A DNA stretch of 58,184 bases from Thiobacillus sp. (GTDB taxonomy: Bacteria; Pseudomonadota; Gammaproteobacteria; Burkholderiales; Thiobacillaceae): contig JAUYCF010000112.1 in assembly GCA_030692355.1 (NCBI GenBank), positions 1 to 58,184 on the forward strand, written 5' to 3'. The notes beneath the pieces were generated by a model. That model saw nothing but the letters and a program-made list of their open reading frames with translations, did not search any database and had not been told where the DNA came from. This document shows, in pieces, positions 35,349 to 45,532 of the stretch. The position numbers and the translations under genes were made by a program. Position 1 is the stretch's first letter. Every line of letters begins with the position of its first letter.

Positions 35349-36557
35349 ATGTCCAAACTGGTACGCCCCCACGGTGGCGGTGAACTCAAACCCCTGCTGC
35401 TGACGGGCGCCGCACTCGCCGCCGAAAAAACCCGCGCCGCTTCGCTGCCCAAGGTAAAAATGAGCTCGCGCGAAACCGGCGACCTCATCATGCTGGGCAT
35501 CGGCGGCTTCACCCCGCTGGAAGGCTACATGACCCATGCCGACTGGGAAGGCGTGTGTGACGGCTACAAGATGGCCAGCGGCCTGTTCTGGCCGATCCCG
35601 GTCACCCTGTCGACCGATGACGAGGCCATCAAGGCCGGTGACGACGTCGCACTGGTCGATGCCGAGACCGGCGACATCATGGGCACCATGAAGGTGACCG
35701 AAAAATACACCATCGACAAGGCCCACGAGTGCATGCAGGTCTACAAGACCACCGACATGGAACACCCCGGCGTCAAGATGGTCATGGCCCAGGGAAAATA
35801 CAACCTGGCCGGCCCGGTCAAGGTGCTGTCCACCGGCAGCTTCAAGGAAGAATACGGCGATCAGTTCATGACCCCGGCCGAAACCCGTGCCGCGTTCGAA
35901 AAAATGGGCTGGTCCAGGATTGCCGCCTTCCAGACGCGCAACCCGATGCACCGTTCGCACGAGTACCTGGCCAAGATTGCCATCGAGACCATGGATGGCG
36001 TGCTGGTTCACTCCCTGCTGGGCGCGCTGAAGCCGGGCGACATCCCTGCCGAAGTGCGTTCCGAAGCCATCAGCGTGCTGGTCGAAAACTACTTCGCCCC
36101 CAACACCGTGATCCAGGCCGGCTACCCGCTGGACATGCGCTATGCCGGTCCGCGCGAAGCGCTGCTGCACGCGCTGTTCCGCCAGAACTACGGCTGCTCG
36201 CACCTGATCGTCGGCCGCGATCATGCTGGCGTGGGCGACTACTACGGCCCCTTCGACGCGCAGAAGATCTTCGACGAAATCCCCAAGGGCTCGCTCGAAA
36301 CCGTGAACATGAACATCGACTGGACCTTCTGGTGCAACAAGTGCGGCGGCATGGCCTCGCAGCGCACCTGCCCGCACACCAAGGACGATCGCATCCTGCT
36401 GTCCGGCACCAAGGTGCGCTCGATGCTTTCCGAAGGTCAGGATCTGCCGGTCGAATTCAGCCGTCCCGAGGTCGCCAAGGTGCTGCAGAAGTACTACGCT
36501 GGCCTTTCCGCGGAACAGAACGTCAAGATCGAGTTGAAAGGCCACTCGGCTGCATGA
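35349..36557 (+). CDS. sat: ATP sulfurylase (sulfate adenylyltransferase)
   Basis: 402 aa, the homo-oligomeric Sat type. Signature motifs: [39 protein letters not shown] and the C-terminal [15 protein letters not shown], a probable zinc site. In sulfur oxidisers it runs in reverse: APS + pyrophosphate gives sulfate + ATP, the substrate-level step after APS reductase. AAGGAGACAGC before the ATG is a strong ribosome site, and codon use is regular as in highly expressed genes. aprBA follows 183 bp downstream on the same strand. There is no APS-kinase domain, which supports a dissimilatory role. Confidence 0.96.
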   Translation: MSKLVRPHGGGELKPLLLTGAALAAEKTRAASLPKVKMSSRETGDLIMLGIGGFTPLEGYMTHADWEGVCDGYKMASGLFWPIPVTLSTDDEAIKAGDDVALVDAETGDIMGTMKVTEKYTIDKAHECMQVYKTTDMEHPGVKMVMAQGKYNLAGPVKVLSTGSFKEEYGDQFMTPAETRAAFEKMGWSRIAAFQTRNPMHRSHEYLAKIAIETMDGVLVHSLLGALKPGDIPAEVRSEAISVLVENYFAPNTVIQAGYPLDMRYAGPREALLHALFRQNYGCSHLIVGRDHAGVGDYYGPFDAQKIFDEIPKGSLETVNMNIDWTFWCNKCGGMASQRTCPHTKDDRILLSGTKVRSMLSEGQDLPVEFSRPEVAKVLQKYYAGLSAEQNVKIELKGHSAA

Positions 36558-36562
36558 TTTTT

Positions 36563-36584
36563 CCATCCGGCAGCAATGCCGGAT
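36563..36584 (+). promoter_or_regulatory. Hairpin between sat and aprB
   Basis: The perfect stem CCATCCGGCA / TGCCGGATGG with a GCAA loop lies just after the sat stop codon. No T run follows on the plus strand, so it may be an mRNA-stabilising or processing hairpin rather than a terminator. The remaining 150 bp should contain the aprBA leader. Confidence 0.5.
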
Positions 36585-36740
36585 GGAATGTGCCCTGCTC
36601 GCAGCAGCTGTCGACAGGGAAAAGATTTTAGGACACGAGCCTACCGGAAGCGGATTCGCGATACGCCCCGGCCAAGGACGGGTTCAGTTCTAATCGGACC
36701 GCGACGTACGCGGATTGTTAGCTAACTTTAGGAGACTGTA

Positions 36741-37214
36741 ATGCCAACCTATGTTCGTACCGACAAGTGCGACGGCTGCAAGGGTCAGGATAAGACCGCT
36801 TGCATGTACATCTGCCCGCACGATCTGATGAAGCTGGACAAGGACGGTTCTGAAACCGGCCATGCCATGCGCGCATTCAACCAGGAGCCCGAGCAGTGCT
36901 GGGAGTGCTATTCCTGCGTGAAGATCTGCCCGCAGCAAGCCATTGAAGTCCGCCACTACGCCGACGTCGTGCCGCTGGGCGGCATGGTTCAGCCGCTGCG
37001 TGGTTCCGACTCCATCATGTGGACGATCAAGTTCCGTAACGGCGTGTTGAAGCGTTTCAAGTTCCCGATCCGCACCACGCCCGAAGGTTCCATTGACTGC
37101 TACGGCGGCAAGCCCATGCCCAAAATGGCTGACATCACGTCCACGGGTTCGTTCACCCGGGACATGATGGGTGGTTACCGTGCCGGCAACCCTGCCGAAC
37201 TGATCCGTAAGTAA
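36741..37214 (+). CDS. aprB: Adenylylsulfate (APS) reductase, beta subunit
   Basis: 157 aa. Two [4Fe-4S] clusters: CDGCKGQDKTACMYICPHD with the enlarged loop typical of AprB, and CWECYSCVKICPQQ. A C-terminal extension wraps the alpha subunit (GGKPMPKMADITSTGSF). It passes electrons from the AprA flavin to a membrane or soluble acceptor. AGGAGACTGTA precedes the ATG. aprA follows after 18 bp, as in other sulfur oxidisers. Confidence 0.97.
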   Translation: MPTYVRTDKCDGCKGQDKTACMYICPHDLMKLDKDGSETGHAMRAFNQEPEQCWECYSCVKICPQQAIEVRHYADVVPLGGMVQPLRGSDSIMWTIKFRNGVLKRFKFPIRTTPEGSIDCYGGKPMPKMADITSTGSFTRDMMGGYRAGNPAELIRK

Positions 37215-37232
37215 TTTAGAGAGGTAAACGAA

Positions 37233-39254
37233 ATGGCTGGAGAATTTGGTAATCCCGAAGTAGTCCAGGAGGAAGTAGACATCCTCCTGATCGGCGGTGG
37301 CATGGCATGCTGCGGCGCCGGTTACGAAGTCATGCGTTGGGCAGATGCTGCCAAGGCAGAGATGGGCATCGACCTGAAGATCAAGCTGGTCGACAAGGCC
37401 GCGATGGACCGTTCCGGCGCTGTTGCGCAGGGCCTGTCCGCAATCAACACCTACATCGGCTCCGAGCAGGATCCCGCCGACTACGCCCGCATGGTCTCCA
37501 ACGACCTGATGGGCATCACCCGCGACGACCTGGCCTACGACCTGGGTCGCAACGTGGATGATTCCGTGCACCTGTTCGAAGAATGGGGCCTGCCGATCTG
37601 GAAAACCGACGAGAACGGCGAGCGCCATGACGGCGCCCAGGGCCTGCCCACGCTGAAAGACGGCGGCAAGCCCGTGCGTTCCGGCAAATGGCAGATCATG
37701 ATCAACGGCGAATCCTACAAGTGGATCGTTGCTGAAGCCACCAAAAAAGCGCTCGGCATGGATCGCATCGAAGAGCGTATCTTCATCGTCAAGCTGGTCA
37801 ACGACAAAAACGACCCGAGCCGCATCGCCGGCGCTGTCGGTTTCTCGACCCGCGACCACAAAGTTGTCGTGTACAAGGCCAAGTCCATTCTGCTGGCCGC
37901 TGGTGGTTGCGTGAACATCTTCCGTCCGCGCTCCGTCGGTGAAGGTACCGGCCGCGCCTGGTACCCGGTGTGGAACGCAGGCTCGACCTACGCGATGGCT
38001 GCCGAAGCCGGCGCCGAGCTGACCATGATGGAGAACCGCTTCGTTCCCGCCCGCTTCAAGGACGGCTACGGCCCGGTTGGCGCCTGGTTCCTGCTGTTCA
38101 AAGCGCAAGCTGTGAACGCATACGGCGAAGTCTACATGGTGAAGAACAAGGAACTGCTGAACGACTACCCCCCCTACGGGCAGGCAGCCGTTCCCGCATC
38201 GTGTCTGCGTAACCACCTGATGCTGAAGGAAATGAAAGAAGGCCGCGGCCCCATTTACATGGACACCGTGACCGCTTTGGCAAAACTGCGTGAAACGCTG
38301 ACCCCGCGCGAAGTGAAGCACCTGGAAGCAGAAGCCTGGGAAGACTTCCTCGACATGTGCGTCGGCCAGTGCGGTATCTGGGTGGGCGAGAACATCGAGC
38401 CGGAGAAGAAGAACTCCGAACTGATGCCGACCGAACCCTACCTGCTTGGTTCGCACTCCGGTTGCTGCGGCATCTGGGTGTCGGGTCCCGAAGATCTGGG
38501 CGCACCGACCGACGAAGGCCACGCCGACGCGGACAAGATCCCGGCTCACCTGCCCAAGGGCTGGAACTGGGGCTACCGCTCGATGACCACGGTCAAGGGT
38601 CTGTTCACCGCCGGCGACGGCGTGGGCGCATCCGGCCACAAGTTCTCCTCCGGCTCGCACGCCGAAGGCCGCATGTGCGCCAAGTCCATGGTCAAGTACT
38701 GCATCGACAACAAGGATTGGAAACCTGAACTCGACACCTCCGTCGAGCAGCTGGTGGAAGACATCTACAAGCCGGTGCGCACGTACCTCGAGCACAAGGA
38801 CTACACCACGGCGATCGACGTCAACCCCAACTACATCACGCCCAAGATGCTGCAGTTCCGTCTGCAGAAGATCATGGACGAGTACGTTGCGGGTGTCGCG
38901 ACCTACTACACGACCAACGCCAACATGCTGGGCGTGGCGGAAGAAAAGCTGAACATGCTGAAGGAAGACGCTGAGAAGATGCGTGCGAAAGACCTGCACG
39001 AACTGCTCCGCGCGTGGGAAAACTATCACCGTATCCTCACGGCCGAAGCCCACATGAAGCACATCCAGTTCCGTCAGGAAAGCCGTTACCCCGGCTTCTA
39101 CTACCGCATGGACAAGAACTTTGTCGATGAGGAAAACTGGCATTGTTTCGTGAACTCGATCTACGACAAGAACTCCAAACAGTGGAACTGCTTCAAGCGC
39201 GCCCACGTGGATCTGGTCGACAAGTCCAAGCTGTTCAAGCCCGCTGCTCACTAA
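37233..39254 (+). CDS. aprA: Adenylylsulfate (APS) reductase, alpha subunit
   Basis: 673 aa, full length. FAD-binding ILLIGGGMACCGAGYEV, then DRSGAVAQGLSAINTYIG and the GDGVGASGHKFSSGSHAEGR flavin-contact segment near residue 470. Running in the oxidative direction, it forms APS from sulfite and AMP. It forms one operon with aprB (GAGAGGTAAACGA ribosome site) and ends at an intrinsic terminator. Neither AprM nor QmoABC, the usual electron-accepting partners, is encoded nearby. Confidence 0.97.
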   Translation: MAGEFGNPEVVQEEVDILLIGGGMACCGAGYEVMRWADAAKAEMGIDLKIKLVDKAAMDRSGAVAQGLSAINTYIGSEQDPADYARMVSNDLMGITRDDLAYDLGRNVDDSVHLFEEWGLPIWKTDENGERHDGAQGLPTLKDGGKPVRSGKWQIMINGESYKWIVAEATKKALGMDRIEERIFIVKLVNDKNDPSRIAGAVGFSTRDHKVVVYKAKSILLAAGGCVNIFRPRSVGEGTGRAWYPVWNAGSTYAMAAEAGAELTMMENRFVPARFKDGYGPVGAWFLLFKAQAVNAYGEVYMVKNKELLNDYPPYGQAAVPASCLRNHLMLKEMKEGRGPIYMDTVTALAKLRETLTPREVKHLEAEAWEDFLDMCVGQCGIWVGENIEPEKKNSELMPTEPYLLGSHSGCCGIWVSGPEDLGAPTDEGHADADKIPAHLPKGWNWGYRSMTTVKGLFTAGDGVGASGHKFSSGSHAEGRMCAKSMVKYCIDNKDWKPELDTSVEQLVEDIYKPVRTYLEHKDYTTAIDVNPNYITPKMLQFRLQKIMDEYVAGVATYYTTNANMLGVAEEKLNMLKEDAEKMRAKDLHELLRAWENYHRILTAEAHMKHIQFRQESRYPGFYYRMDKNFVDEENWHCFVNSIYDKNSKQWNCFKRAHVDLVDKSKLFKPAAH

Positions 39255-39315
39255 TTCGCAAGAATTAGCCAAGTAGCAAGCTCCGGGCGCCGCTGTTTAT
39301 AACGGCGTCCTTTAA

Positions 39316-39347
39316 AACCGGGCGCCATCAGGCGCCCGGTTTTTTTC
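39316..39347 (+). terminator. Intrinsic terminator after aprA
   Basis: The stem AACCGGGCGCC / GGCGCCCGGTT with an ATCA loop is followed by a run of T. It ends the aprBA transcript. Confidence 0.92.
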
Positions 39348-39469
39348 CACCCTCAATAACAGTGAGACAGACAAGGTTTAGCATCCAGCCGAAAGCGCGT
39401 ACCCTACGCACTCCCGTCTGTGTGTTGGTTATTTTTGAAGTGAGGGGCCGAGCCCCACGAGGTTGAACC

Positions 39470-40381
39470 ATGAACGAAGCCGAATTTAAAGACATGATCG
39501 AAGACTCCCCGTTTGCGGGCAGCCCGGTCAAACCCATCATGCTGACGGAAGACGCGGCGCTGCAATTCCGTTGCCATCGCAACGTCAAGTGCTGGAATGC
39601 CTGCTGCAGCAACATCGACATCCCGCTCACGCCCTACGACATCCTGCGCCTGAAGAAACGCCTGGACATGTCTTCCGGCGAGCTTCTCAACCAGTATTCG
39701 GTGCCGTTCGAGATGGACAAGGACGGCATGCCCGGCGTCAAGCTGAAGCCCGTCGAGGGCGGCACCGCCTGCCAGTTCATGACCCCCGAAGGCTGCGGCG
39801 TCTACGAGGACCGCCCCACCGCCTGCCGTTACTACCCGGTCGCCCTGCTGACCATGCGCCGCTCCGACGAATACGTCGACCGCAGCGCCTACGCCATGGT
39901 CAAGGAGCCGCACTGCCTGGGTCATTTCGAGGACAAGACGCAAACCATTGAGCAATACCGTGCCGAACAAGGCGTCGCCGAATACGACGAGAAGGCCCAT
40001 GCCTGGCGGCAACTGGTTGTCAAACGCAAGTCGGCCGGCCCTTCCATCGGCAAGCCCTCGCCGATTTCCAACCAGCTGTTCTTCATGGCGAGCTACGACG
40101 TCGACCGTTTCCGTGCGTTCGTCATGAGCCCGAGCTTCAACGACACCTACAACATTCCGGTCGAGATCATGGCGGCCCTGATCGCCGACGACGAGGCCCT
40201 GCTCGACTTCGGCATGAATTTCCTGCGCCATGCGCTATTCGGCGAAGATTTTGTCGAGCAGCACCCGGGAGCGTACGAAAAACGTCTGGCGCGCAAGCGC
40301 GCCCTGGCCGAGCAGGAAAAAGAAGCCGGATTCCAGAAGAAGATGGAACTGGAAGACGACAAATATTCAGGCGAACACTGA
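39470..40381 (+). CDS. YkgJ-family cysteine-cluster protein
   Basis: 303 aa. Cysteine motif in three parts: FRCHRNVKCWNACCSNIDIP, ACQFMTPEGCGVYEDRP and TACRYYPVALL, plus EPHCLGHF. This is the Fe/Zn-cluster arrangement of YkgJ (CxxxxCxxCC). The C-terminal half is helical and charged, with no known domain. It starts a likely operon with the DUF4124 protein (6-bp gap) and cbbQ/cbbO-like genes. Its position directly after aprA hints at a role in metal-cluster handling or sulfur metabolism, but this is inference. Confidence 0.85.
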   Translation: MNEAEFKDMIEDSPFAGSPVKPIMLTEDAALQFRCHRNVKCWNACCSNIDIPLTPYDILRLKKRLDMSSGELLNQYSVPFEMDKDGMPGVKLKPVEGGTACQFMTPEGCGVYEDRPTACRYYPVALLTMRRSDEYVDRSAYAMVKEPHCLGHFEDKTQTIEQYRAEQGVAEYDEKAHAWRQLVVKRKSAGPSIGKPSPISNQLFFMASYDVDRFRAFVMSPSFNDTYNIPVEIMAALIADDEALLDFGMNFLRHALFGEDFVEQHPGAYEKRLARKRALAEQEKEAGFQKKMELEDDKYSGEH

Positions 40382-40387
40382 ACGCCG

Positions 40388-40849
40388 ATGCGTTTGCTTG
40401 CTCTAACCCTGCTCGCGCTGCCGGCCCTGCTGTCCACGGGGGCATCGGCACAGGCCACGCTCAACAAGTGCATCGACGCGCAGGGCAAGGTCACCTATTC
40501 CAACCTGCCCTGCCGCGATGCACGGGAGGCCCGCAAAGTGGAAATCGATCCTGCGCCGATACCCGATCAGGCGCGTCCAGCACCCGTCCCGGTCGAGCCA
40601 GAAGCACCCAAGGCAGTTCCTCCATCCAATGAGACCGCCACCCTGCGCCTCGACACCCAGCGCACCAGCGGCAAGCCTGCTGCACGTCTCTCGGCGCGCC
40701 AGTGCGACGCGCTGACCGACAAGCTGGGACGCGTGTTCGACAAAATGGATCAGGCGCGCCGCAAGGGCTACACGCAGGAACAGATGAATACGTGGAACCA
40801 GGAAGTCAAAGACCTCGAACGCCAGAAACGGCAATCCGGCTGCTTTTGA
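40388..40849 (+). CDS. DUF4124-domain periplasmic protein
   Basis: 153 aa. Signal peptide [20 protein letters not shown] (AxA site at AQA). The DUF4124 motif follows: [18 protein letters not shown], with the paired Cys. A Pro-rich linker (about 55-80) leads to a helical tail ending in QSGCF. It is exported. The biochemical function of the family is unknown. It sits between the YkgJ-like and cbbQ-like genes and is probably cotranscribed. Confidence 0.85.
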   Translation: MRLLALTLLALPALLSTGASAQATLNKCIDAQGKVTYSNLPCRDAREARKVEIDPAPIPDQARPAPVPVEPEAPKAVPPSNETATLRLDTQRTSGKPAARLSARQCDALTDKLGRVFDKMDQARRKGYTQEQMNTWNQEVKDLERQKRQSGCF

Positions 40850-40863
40850 AAGTCACTTCGGCC

Positions 40864-41676
40864 ATGAACGCCCGCACCCTCGACCCTGCGCACCACCTGA
40901 TCGAAAAAGAACCGTACTACGAAGCTGTCGGCGACGAAATCCAGCTGTTCGAGGCGGCCTGGCGGCAGCAGATTCCGGTGCTGCTGAAAGGCCCCACCGG
41001 CTGCGGCAAGACCCGTTTCATGGAACATATGGCGTGGCGTCTCAAGCGCCCGTTGATCACCGTGTCGTGCCACGACGACCTCACCGCTTCCGACCTGGTC
41101 GGCCGCTATCTGGTCAAGGGCGGCGAAACCGTGTGGGTCGACGGCCCGCTCACCCGCGCGGTGCGCGCAGGCGGCATCTGCTACCTGGATGAAGTCGTCG
41201 AAGCGCGCAAGGACACCATGGTGGTGATCCATCCGCTGGCCGACGACCGCCGCACCCTGCCGATGGAAAAGCTCGGCCTCGAAGTCGAGGCCCCGCCCGA
41301 ATTCTGCCTCGCCATTTCCTACAACCCCGGCTACCAGAGCGTGCTCAAGGATTTGAAGCAATCGACCCGGCAGCGCTTTGTAGCACTGGAATTCGACTAC
41401 CCGTCGGCCGAACTCGAACGCCGCATCGTCGCCACCGAGTCCGGCGTGTCCGACGCCGTCGCCGACAGCCTGGTGCGCTTCGCCCAGATGACGCGCAACC
41501 TCAAGGGCAGCGGACTGGAGGAAGGCGCCTCGACGCGGCTGCTGGTGCATGCCGGCAAGCTGATCGCCGACGGCGTCAATCCGGTGACGGCGTGCAAATC
41601 GGCGGTCGCGCAGGCGGTCACCGACGACGCCGACATGCTGAAAGCCATACAGGAACTCTCCTCATCGATTTTCTGA
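40864..41676 (+). CDS. cbbQ: CbbQ/NorQ-type MoxR AAA+ ATPase
   Basis: 270 aa. Walker [19 protein letters not shown], Walker [16 protein letters not shown], sensor ISYNPGYQS, and [15 protein letters not shown], close to CbbQ. With CbbO it forms a RuBisCO activase that removes inhibitory sugar phosphates; NorQ relatives mature NO reductase instead. The CbbQ label rests on the [14 protein letters not shown] pattern; no RuBisCO or nor genes lie within this window, so the client is unproven. The start at 40864 is preferred to the earlier in-frame ATG at 40702, which lies inside the DUF4124 gene. Confidence 0.82.
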   Translation: MNARTLDPAHHLIEKEPYYEAVGDEIQLFEAAWRQQIPVLLKGPTGCGKTRFMEHMAWRLKRPLITVSCHDDLTASDLVGRYLVKGGETVWVDGPLTRAVRAGGICYLDEVVEARKDTMVVIHPLADDRRTLPMEKLGLEVEAPPEFCLAISYNPGYQSVLKDLKQSTRQRFVALEFDYPSAELERRIVATESGVSDAVADSLVRFAQMTRNLKGSGLEEGASTRLLVHAGKLIADGVNPVTACKSAVAQAVTDDADMLKAIQELSSSIF

Positions 41677-41686
41677 TGGGCACCTG

Positions 41687-43807
41687 ATGGCGCAGCCACC
41701 GCTCACCGCCTCCGAAATCGAGGCCAGCCTCCACGTCTGGCTGGAAACCGAATTCACCTATTTCAAGGTCGAGCAACTCGCCATCGAGCTTGAACCGCTG
41801 ACACGCGACGAGCAGGACTTCATCCTCGGCTGGATCCGCCGCATCGCCTCGACCCACATCACGCTCGCGTGGCAGTTCGGTCGCCGCGCACCCGCGCTGC
41901 TTCCGCGCATGGAGCGGCGCCTGCTCGAAGCCTGGGCGGTGCATACCTGCGACGTATTCGACCGCACCGGCCTGCAGAACGCGCTCAGGGTGATGGAACA
42001 GGTCGACAGCTTCGACGAAGTGCGGCATCGGCACGACGCCGCCGGGGCGCTGTTCGACGACATTGCGCCGGTGCTGGGCAATTTCGTCTGCGGCCTCTCC
42101 GGCCGCCGGTTGCGCATCGAGGAAGGCGACGCCGCCTGGACCGACGGCGAGCGTATCGTGCTGCCGCCGCTGATCGCCGCACTGCCGAATCTGGATGACA
42201 ACTTTCAGCTCGCCAAGATCACCGTCGCGCTGTTGTGGGCGCAAACCCGCTTCGGCAGCCTGCGCGTCGACCACGCCGCGATTGCCGCCGGCTATGCCGA
42301 TCCCGAACGCGCCCTCACCCGGCTTTACGCGCTGGAAACGCTGCGGCTCACTGCGCGCATCGCACGCGAATTGCCGGGACTGCACCGCGAGATGCAGCGC
42401 CTGCGTGCGCAACTCGACCCCGAACTGCCGCCCGCCTGGCAGCGTTTCGAAGCGGCGCTGGCGGCCGACCAGGCAACACTCGATGACAGCCTGGCCCTGC
42501 TCGGTGCCGCCTACGACGAAGCCGGCTGTCCACAGTGGAGCGACCAGGGCTGCCTGCGCCCGGATGCGATTGCCGCCGCCCGTGCCGCCCGGCTGGACAA
42601 GGAAAAGGCGCGGCTGCGCATCAAGCTGGCCGAACTGCTGGAAGAGCACACGGCCGCGCAGCCCGATCCGCTGTCCGCCACTGAAACGCCGCCCGCGCTG
42701 GACGTGACGCCGCGCGACGAAAACGGCCTGCTCGACTTCGACATCACCCTCGACGATGCTCCGATCGCGCCGCCCGAGGGCGTCAAGCAGCTGCTCACCT
42801 CGGTCTATCTCGACTTCGGCGAAATCCCCCCGGAATACCTCGTCCCGGCGGGCGACGGCGAATACGATCCCAACCGCGTATTCGACCAGCCGGAAGACCC
42901 GGACGCCGTGTGGCAGGGCACCTATCACGAGAAAGGCGCCGTGCTGTATCCCGAGTGGGATCACGGCCGTCAGCATTACCGCAAGAACTGGTGCGTGATG
43001 CGCGAAAAAACCGTCCCCCCGGTCCACGACACTTTCCATCGCGATACGCTCGACAAATATGCCGGCGTGGTCAAGCACCTGCGCAGGAAATTCGAGGCGC
43101 TGCGCGACGAAAACCGCCTCGACAAGCGGCAGACCCAGGGCGACGAGGTCGACCTCGATGCGCTGATCGAAGCACTTGCCGACGCGAAAGATGGCCGCGA
43201 GATGAGCGATCGCCTGTTCGTGCGCCTGCACCGCGCCGAGCGCAACATCGCGGTAGCATTTTTAGTGGACATGAGCGGCTCGACCAAAGGCTGGATCAAC
43301 GAGGCCGAGCGCGAAGCGCTGATCCTCTTGTGCGAGGCGCTGGAACTCTTGGGCGACCGATACGCGATCTACGGCTTTTCAGGCACTACGCGCAAACGCT
43401 GCGAGCTGTTCCGCATCAAGACCTTCGACGATCCCTACGGCGACGAAGTGAAGGCGCGCATCGCCGGCATCCGCCCGCAGGAATATACCCGCATGGGTTT
43501 TGCGCTGCGTCACATGACGAAGCTCCTGAACCAGGTCGAAGCCAAAACCCGCGTGCTGATCACGCTGTCGGACGGTCGCCCGGACGATTATTTCGATGTC
43601 TACCGCGGCCAGTACGGCATCGAGGACACGCGCATGGCGCTGCTGGAAGCGGCGCGCACCGGCATTCATCCGTTTTGCATCACGCTCGACCGCGACGCGC
43701 GCGACTACCTGCCGCACATGTACGGCGCGGCGCGTTACGTCATTCTGGATGACGTGCGACAATTGCCGGTGAAAGTCACCGACATTTATCGACGCATCAC
43801 GACATGA
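41687..43807 (+). CDS. cbbO: CbbO/NorD-type von Willebrand factor A protein
   Basis: 706 aa. A long helical N-terminal region is followed by a C-terminal VWA domain with a MIDAS motif: AFLVDMSGSTKGWINEAE, the Thr/Asp region RMGFALRHM, and LITLSDGRPDDYF. It is the partner of the MoxR ATPase 10 bp upstream; CbbO binds RuBisCO through its VWA domain. Length and order fit cbbQO. Its TGA overlaps the ATG of a 91-aa gene (ATGA), which suggests a three-component unit. Confidence 0.82.
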   Translation: MAQPPLTASEIEASLHVWLETEFTYFKVEQLAIELEPLTRDEQDFILGWIRRIASTHITLAWQFGRRAPALLPRMERRLLEAWAVHTCDVFDRTGLQNALRVMEQVDSFDEVRHRHDAAGALFDDIAPVLGNFVCGLSGRRLRIEEGDAAWTDGERIVLPPLIAALPNLDDNFQLAKITVALLWAQTRFGSLRVDHAAIAAGYADPERALTRLYALETLRLTARIARELPGLHREMQRLRAQLDPELPPAWQRFEAALAADQATLDDSLALLGAAYDEAGCPQWSDQGCLRPDAIAAARAARLDKEKARLRIKLAELLEEHTAAQPDPLSATETPPALDVTPRDENGLLDFDITLDDAPIAPPEGVKQLLTSVYLDFGEIPPEYLVPAGDGEYDPNRVFDQPEDPDAVWQGTYHEKGAVLYPEWDHGRQHYRKNWCVMREKTVPPVHDTFHRDTLDKYAGVVKHLRRKFEALRDENRLDKRQTQGDEVDLDALIEALADAKDGREMSDRLFVRLHRAERNIAVAFLVDMSGSTKGWINEAEREALILLCEALELLGDRYAIYGFSGTTRKRCELFRIKTFDDPYGDEVKARIAGIRPQEYTRMGFALRHMTKLLNQVEAKTRVLITLSDGRPDDYFDVYRGQYGIEDTRMALLEAARTGIHPFCITLDRDARDYLPHMYGAARYVILDDVRQLPVKVTDIYRRITT

Positions 43808-44079
43808 TCCCGGACGAACTCAAAACAGGATTTTTCTACAGCAACGGCGCTTACGGCCGCAGCTGGGGCGTGCGCCAACTGACCGAAATCGCCGTCGACG
43901 CCGAAACCGGCAAAATGGTTTATCACTTCAAGGGAATCGCCGGCACCTGCCGCCGCAAGAAAGGCCATTGCAGCCCGGCGGAATTCGCCCGCTGGGCGAA
44001 ATATCAGGTGGCGCTGCTGGAAAACGACTGGAAACGAGTCGGCGGCGACGCAGCGCCAGCCGAGTCGCAGGCAGCTTAA
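43804..44079 (+). CDS. Small conserved protein coupled to cbbO (91 aa)
   Basis: It starts [21 protein letters not shown] single compact domain with [40 protein letters not shown] and [16 protein letters not shown]; it is basic and has two Cys. The ATGA overlap with cbbO implies coupled translation. It ends in a convergent 4-bp overlap with obgE. I do not recognise a named family. It may be an accessory factor of the activase pair or simply a neighbour. Confidence 0.75.
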   Translation: MIPDELKTGFFYSNGAYGRSWGVRQLTEIAVDAETGKMVYHFKGIAGTCRRKKGHCSPAEFARWAKYQVALLENDWKRVGGDAAPAESQAA

Positions 44080-45152
44080 GCCGCGGGGGGGGTGGCAGCA
44101 GGCAAAGCCGCCGCAGGTTCGTCTTCCTCCAGCACCACGGCTGCCTGCGTGCCCAGGTAGTCCATCACCGCATAGGTGAGCGCCGTGCAGCCGGTGCCGT
44201 CGAGCGCAGAAATCGCGAACACCGGCCCGGTCCATTCGTAGTCTGCCACGAACTGGGCCACCACGGCCTCGCGTTCGGCCTCATCCACCATGTCGATCTT
44301 GTTCAGCACCAGCCAGCGCGTCTTGTCGTAGAGCTTCTGGTCGTACTTGCGCAGTTCCTCGACGATGGCGCGCGCCTCGTGCACCGGATCGCCGGCTTCC
44401 CAGCGCGGCGAAATGTCGACCAGATGCAGCAGCACCCGCGTACGCTGCAGATGGCGCAGGAACTGGTGACCCAGGCCCGCGCCTTCCGCCGCGCCCTCGA
44501 TCAGACCCGGAATGTCGGCGATGACAAAACTGCGTTCGCTGTCGACCCGCACCACGCCCAGGTTGGGCGCCAGCGTGGTGAACGGATAGTCGGCCACCTT
44601 GGGGCGCGCCGCCGACACCGCGCGAATGAAAGTCGATTTGCCCGCGTTGGGCATACCCAGCAAGCCGACGTCCGCCAGCACCTTCAGTTCCATCTCCAGC
44701 TCCCATTCCTCGCCCGGTTCGCCCAGCGTGTGCTGGCGCGGTGCGCGGTTGGTGCTCGACTTGAAATGCAGGTTGCCCAGCCCGCCCTTGCCGCCTTTGG
44801 CCAGGCACACCGTCTTACCATCCGCCGCCAGGTCGGCCACCACCTCGCCGCTGTTGATGTCGGTGAACACGGTGCCCACCGGCACGCGGACAATGAGGTC
44901 ATCGCCGCCCTTGCCATAGCACTGCGCGCCGCGCCCGCCTTCGCCTTTTTGCGCCTTGAAGACGTGCTTGAAGCGGAACTCGACCAGGGTATTGATATTG
45001 CGGTCGGCCACCGCGATCACGCTGCCGCCGCGACCGCCATCGCCCCCATCGGGGCCGCCGAACGGGATGTTTTTCTCGCGGCGGAACGAAGCGCTGCCGT
45101 CACCGCCCTTGCCGGCGATGACCTGTATTTTGGCTTCGTCGATGAATTTCAT
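44076..45152 (-). CDS. obgE: Obg-family GTPase
   Basis: 358 aa. The Gly-rich Obg fold ([36 protein letters not shown]) precedes the G domain: G1 [11 protein letters not shown]3 DIPGLIEG, G4 LNKIDM. The C-terminus is short, without an OCT domain, as in other betaproteobacteria. It binds the 50S subunit and links ribosome assembly to ppGpp. It lies downstream of rplU–rpmA, in the conserved order. The 3' end contains a G8/C8 run. Confidence 0.96.
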   Translation of the reverse strand: MKFIDEAKIQVIAGKGGDGSASFRREKNIPFGGPDGGDGGRGGSVIAVADRNINTLVEFRFKHVFKAQKGEGGRGAQCYGKGGDDLIVRVPVGTVFTDINSGEVVADLAADGKTVCLAKGGKGGLGNLHFKSSTNRAPRQHTLGEPGEEWELEMELKVLADVGLLGMPNAGKSTFIRAVSAARPKVADYPFTTLAPNLGVVRVDSERSFVIADIPGLIEGAAEGAGLGHQFLRHLQRTRVLLHLVDISPRWEAGDPVHEARAIVEELRKYDQKLYDKTRWLVLNKIDMVDEAEREAVVAQFVADYEWTGPVFAISALDGTGCTALTYAVMDYLGTQAAVVLEEDEPAAALPAATPPAA

Positions 45153-45170
45153 ATTGAATATCCTGGAAAC

Positions 45171-45203
45171 AAAAAAGCCCCATCCGGCGGACAGGGCTTT
45201 TTG
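45171..45203 (-). terminator. Intrinsic terminator or attenuator between rpmA and obgE
   Basis: On the minus strand AAAAAGCCC … GGGCTTTTTT forms a stem followed by a T tract. It probably ends most rplU–rpmA transcripts and lowers read-through into obgE. Confidence 0.7.
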
Positions 45204-45250
45204 GCGAACGAATCGGAATCAGTTCAAATCAACTCAGACCGTCGAGCCAA

Positions 45251-45520
45251 TCACACTGCGACTGCGACCGGCTCGATGCGAACCGTGCGACGACGGGCAG
45301 CGCCCTTGATCTCGAACTTGACCGTGCCGTGCGCCTTGGCGAACAGGGTGTGGTCCTTGCCGATGCCGACGTTGTCGCCGGGATGGAACTGGGTGCCGCG
45401 CTGACGCACGATGATGTTGCCTGCCAGAACCAGTTCGCCGCCGTAGCGCTTCACGCCGAGACGTTTCGACTCCGAGTCGCGGCCGTTACGGGTACTGCCG
45501 CCTGCTTTCTTGTGTGCCAT
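45251..45520 (-). CDS. rpmA: 50S ribosomal protein L27
   Basis: 89 aa with the canonical [20 protein letters not shown] start and [25 protein letters not shown] precedes the ATG. It is 12 bp downstream of rplU, as in almost all bacteria. The C-terminus is slightly longer and basic ([15 protein letters not shown]). Confidence 0.98.
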   Translation of the reverse strand: MAHKKAGGSTRNGRDSESKRLGVKRYGGELVLAGNIIVRQRGTQFHPGDNVGIGKDHTLFAKAHGTVKFEIKGAARRRTVRIEPVAVAV

Positions 45521-45532
45521 GGTATGAGCTCC

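Noticed and set aside
36690..39272. An 860-aa open frame antisense to aprBA
   Set aside because: It mirrors the codon pattern of aprA/aprB on the other strand, has no ribosome site or known motif, and the sense genes are certain.
40864..43807. NorQ/NorD (nitric-oxide reductase maturation) as first-choice name
   Set aside because: Motif wording is closer to CbbQ/CbbO and no norCB is nearby, but the alternative is not excluded.
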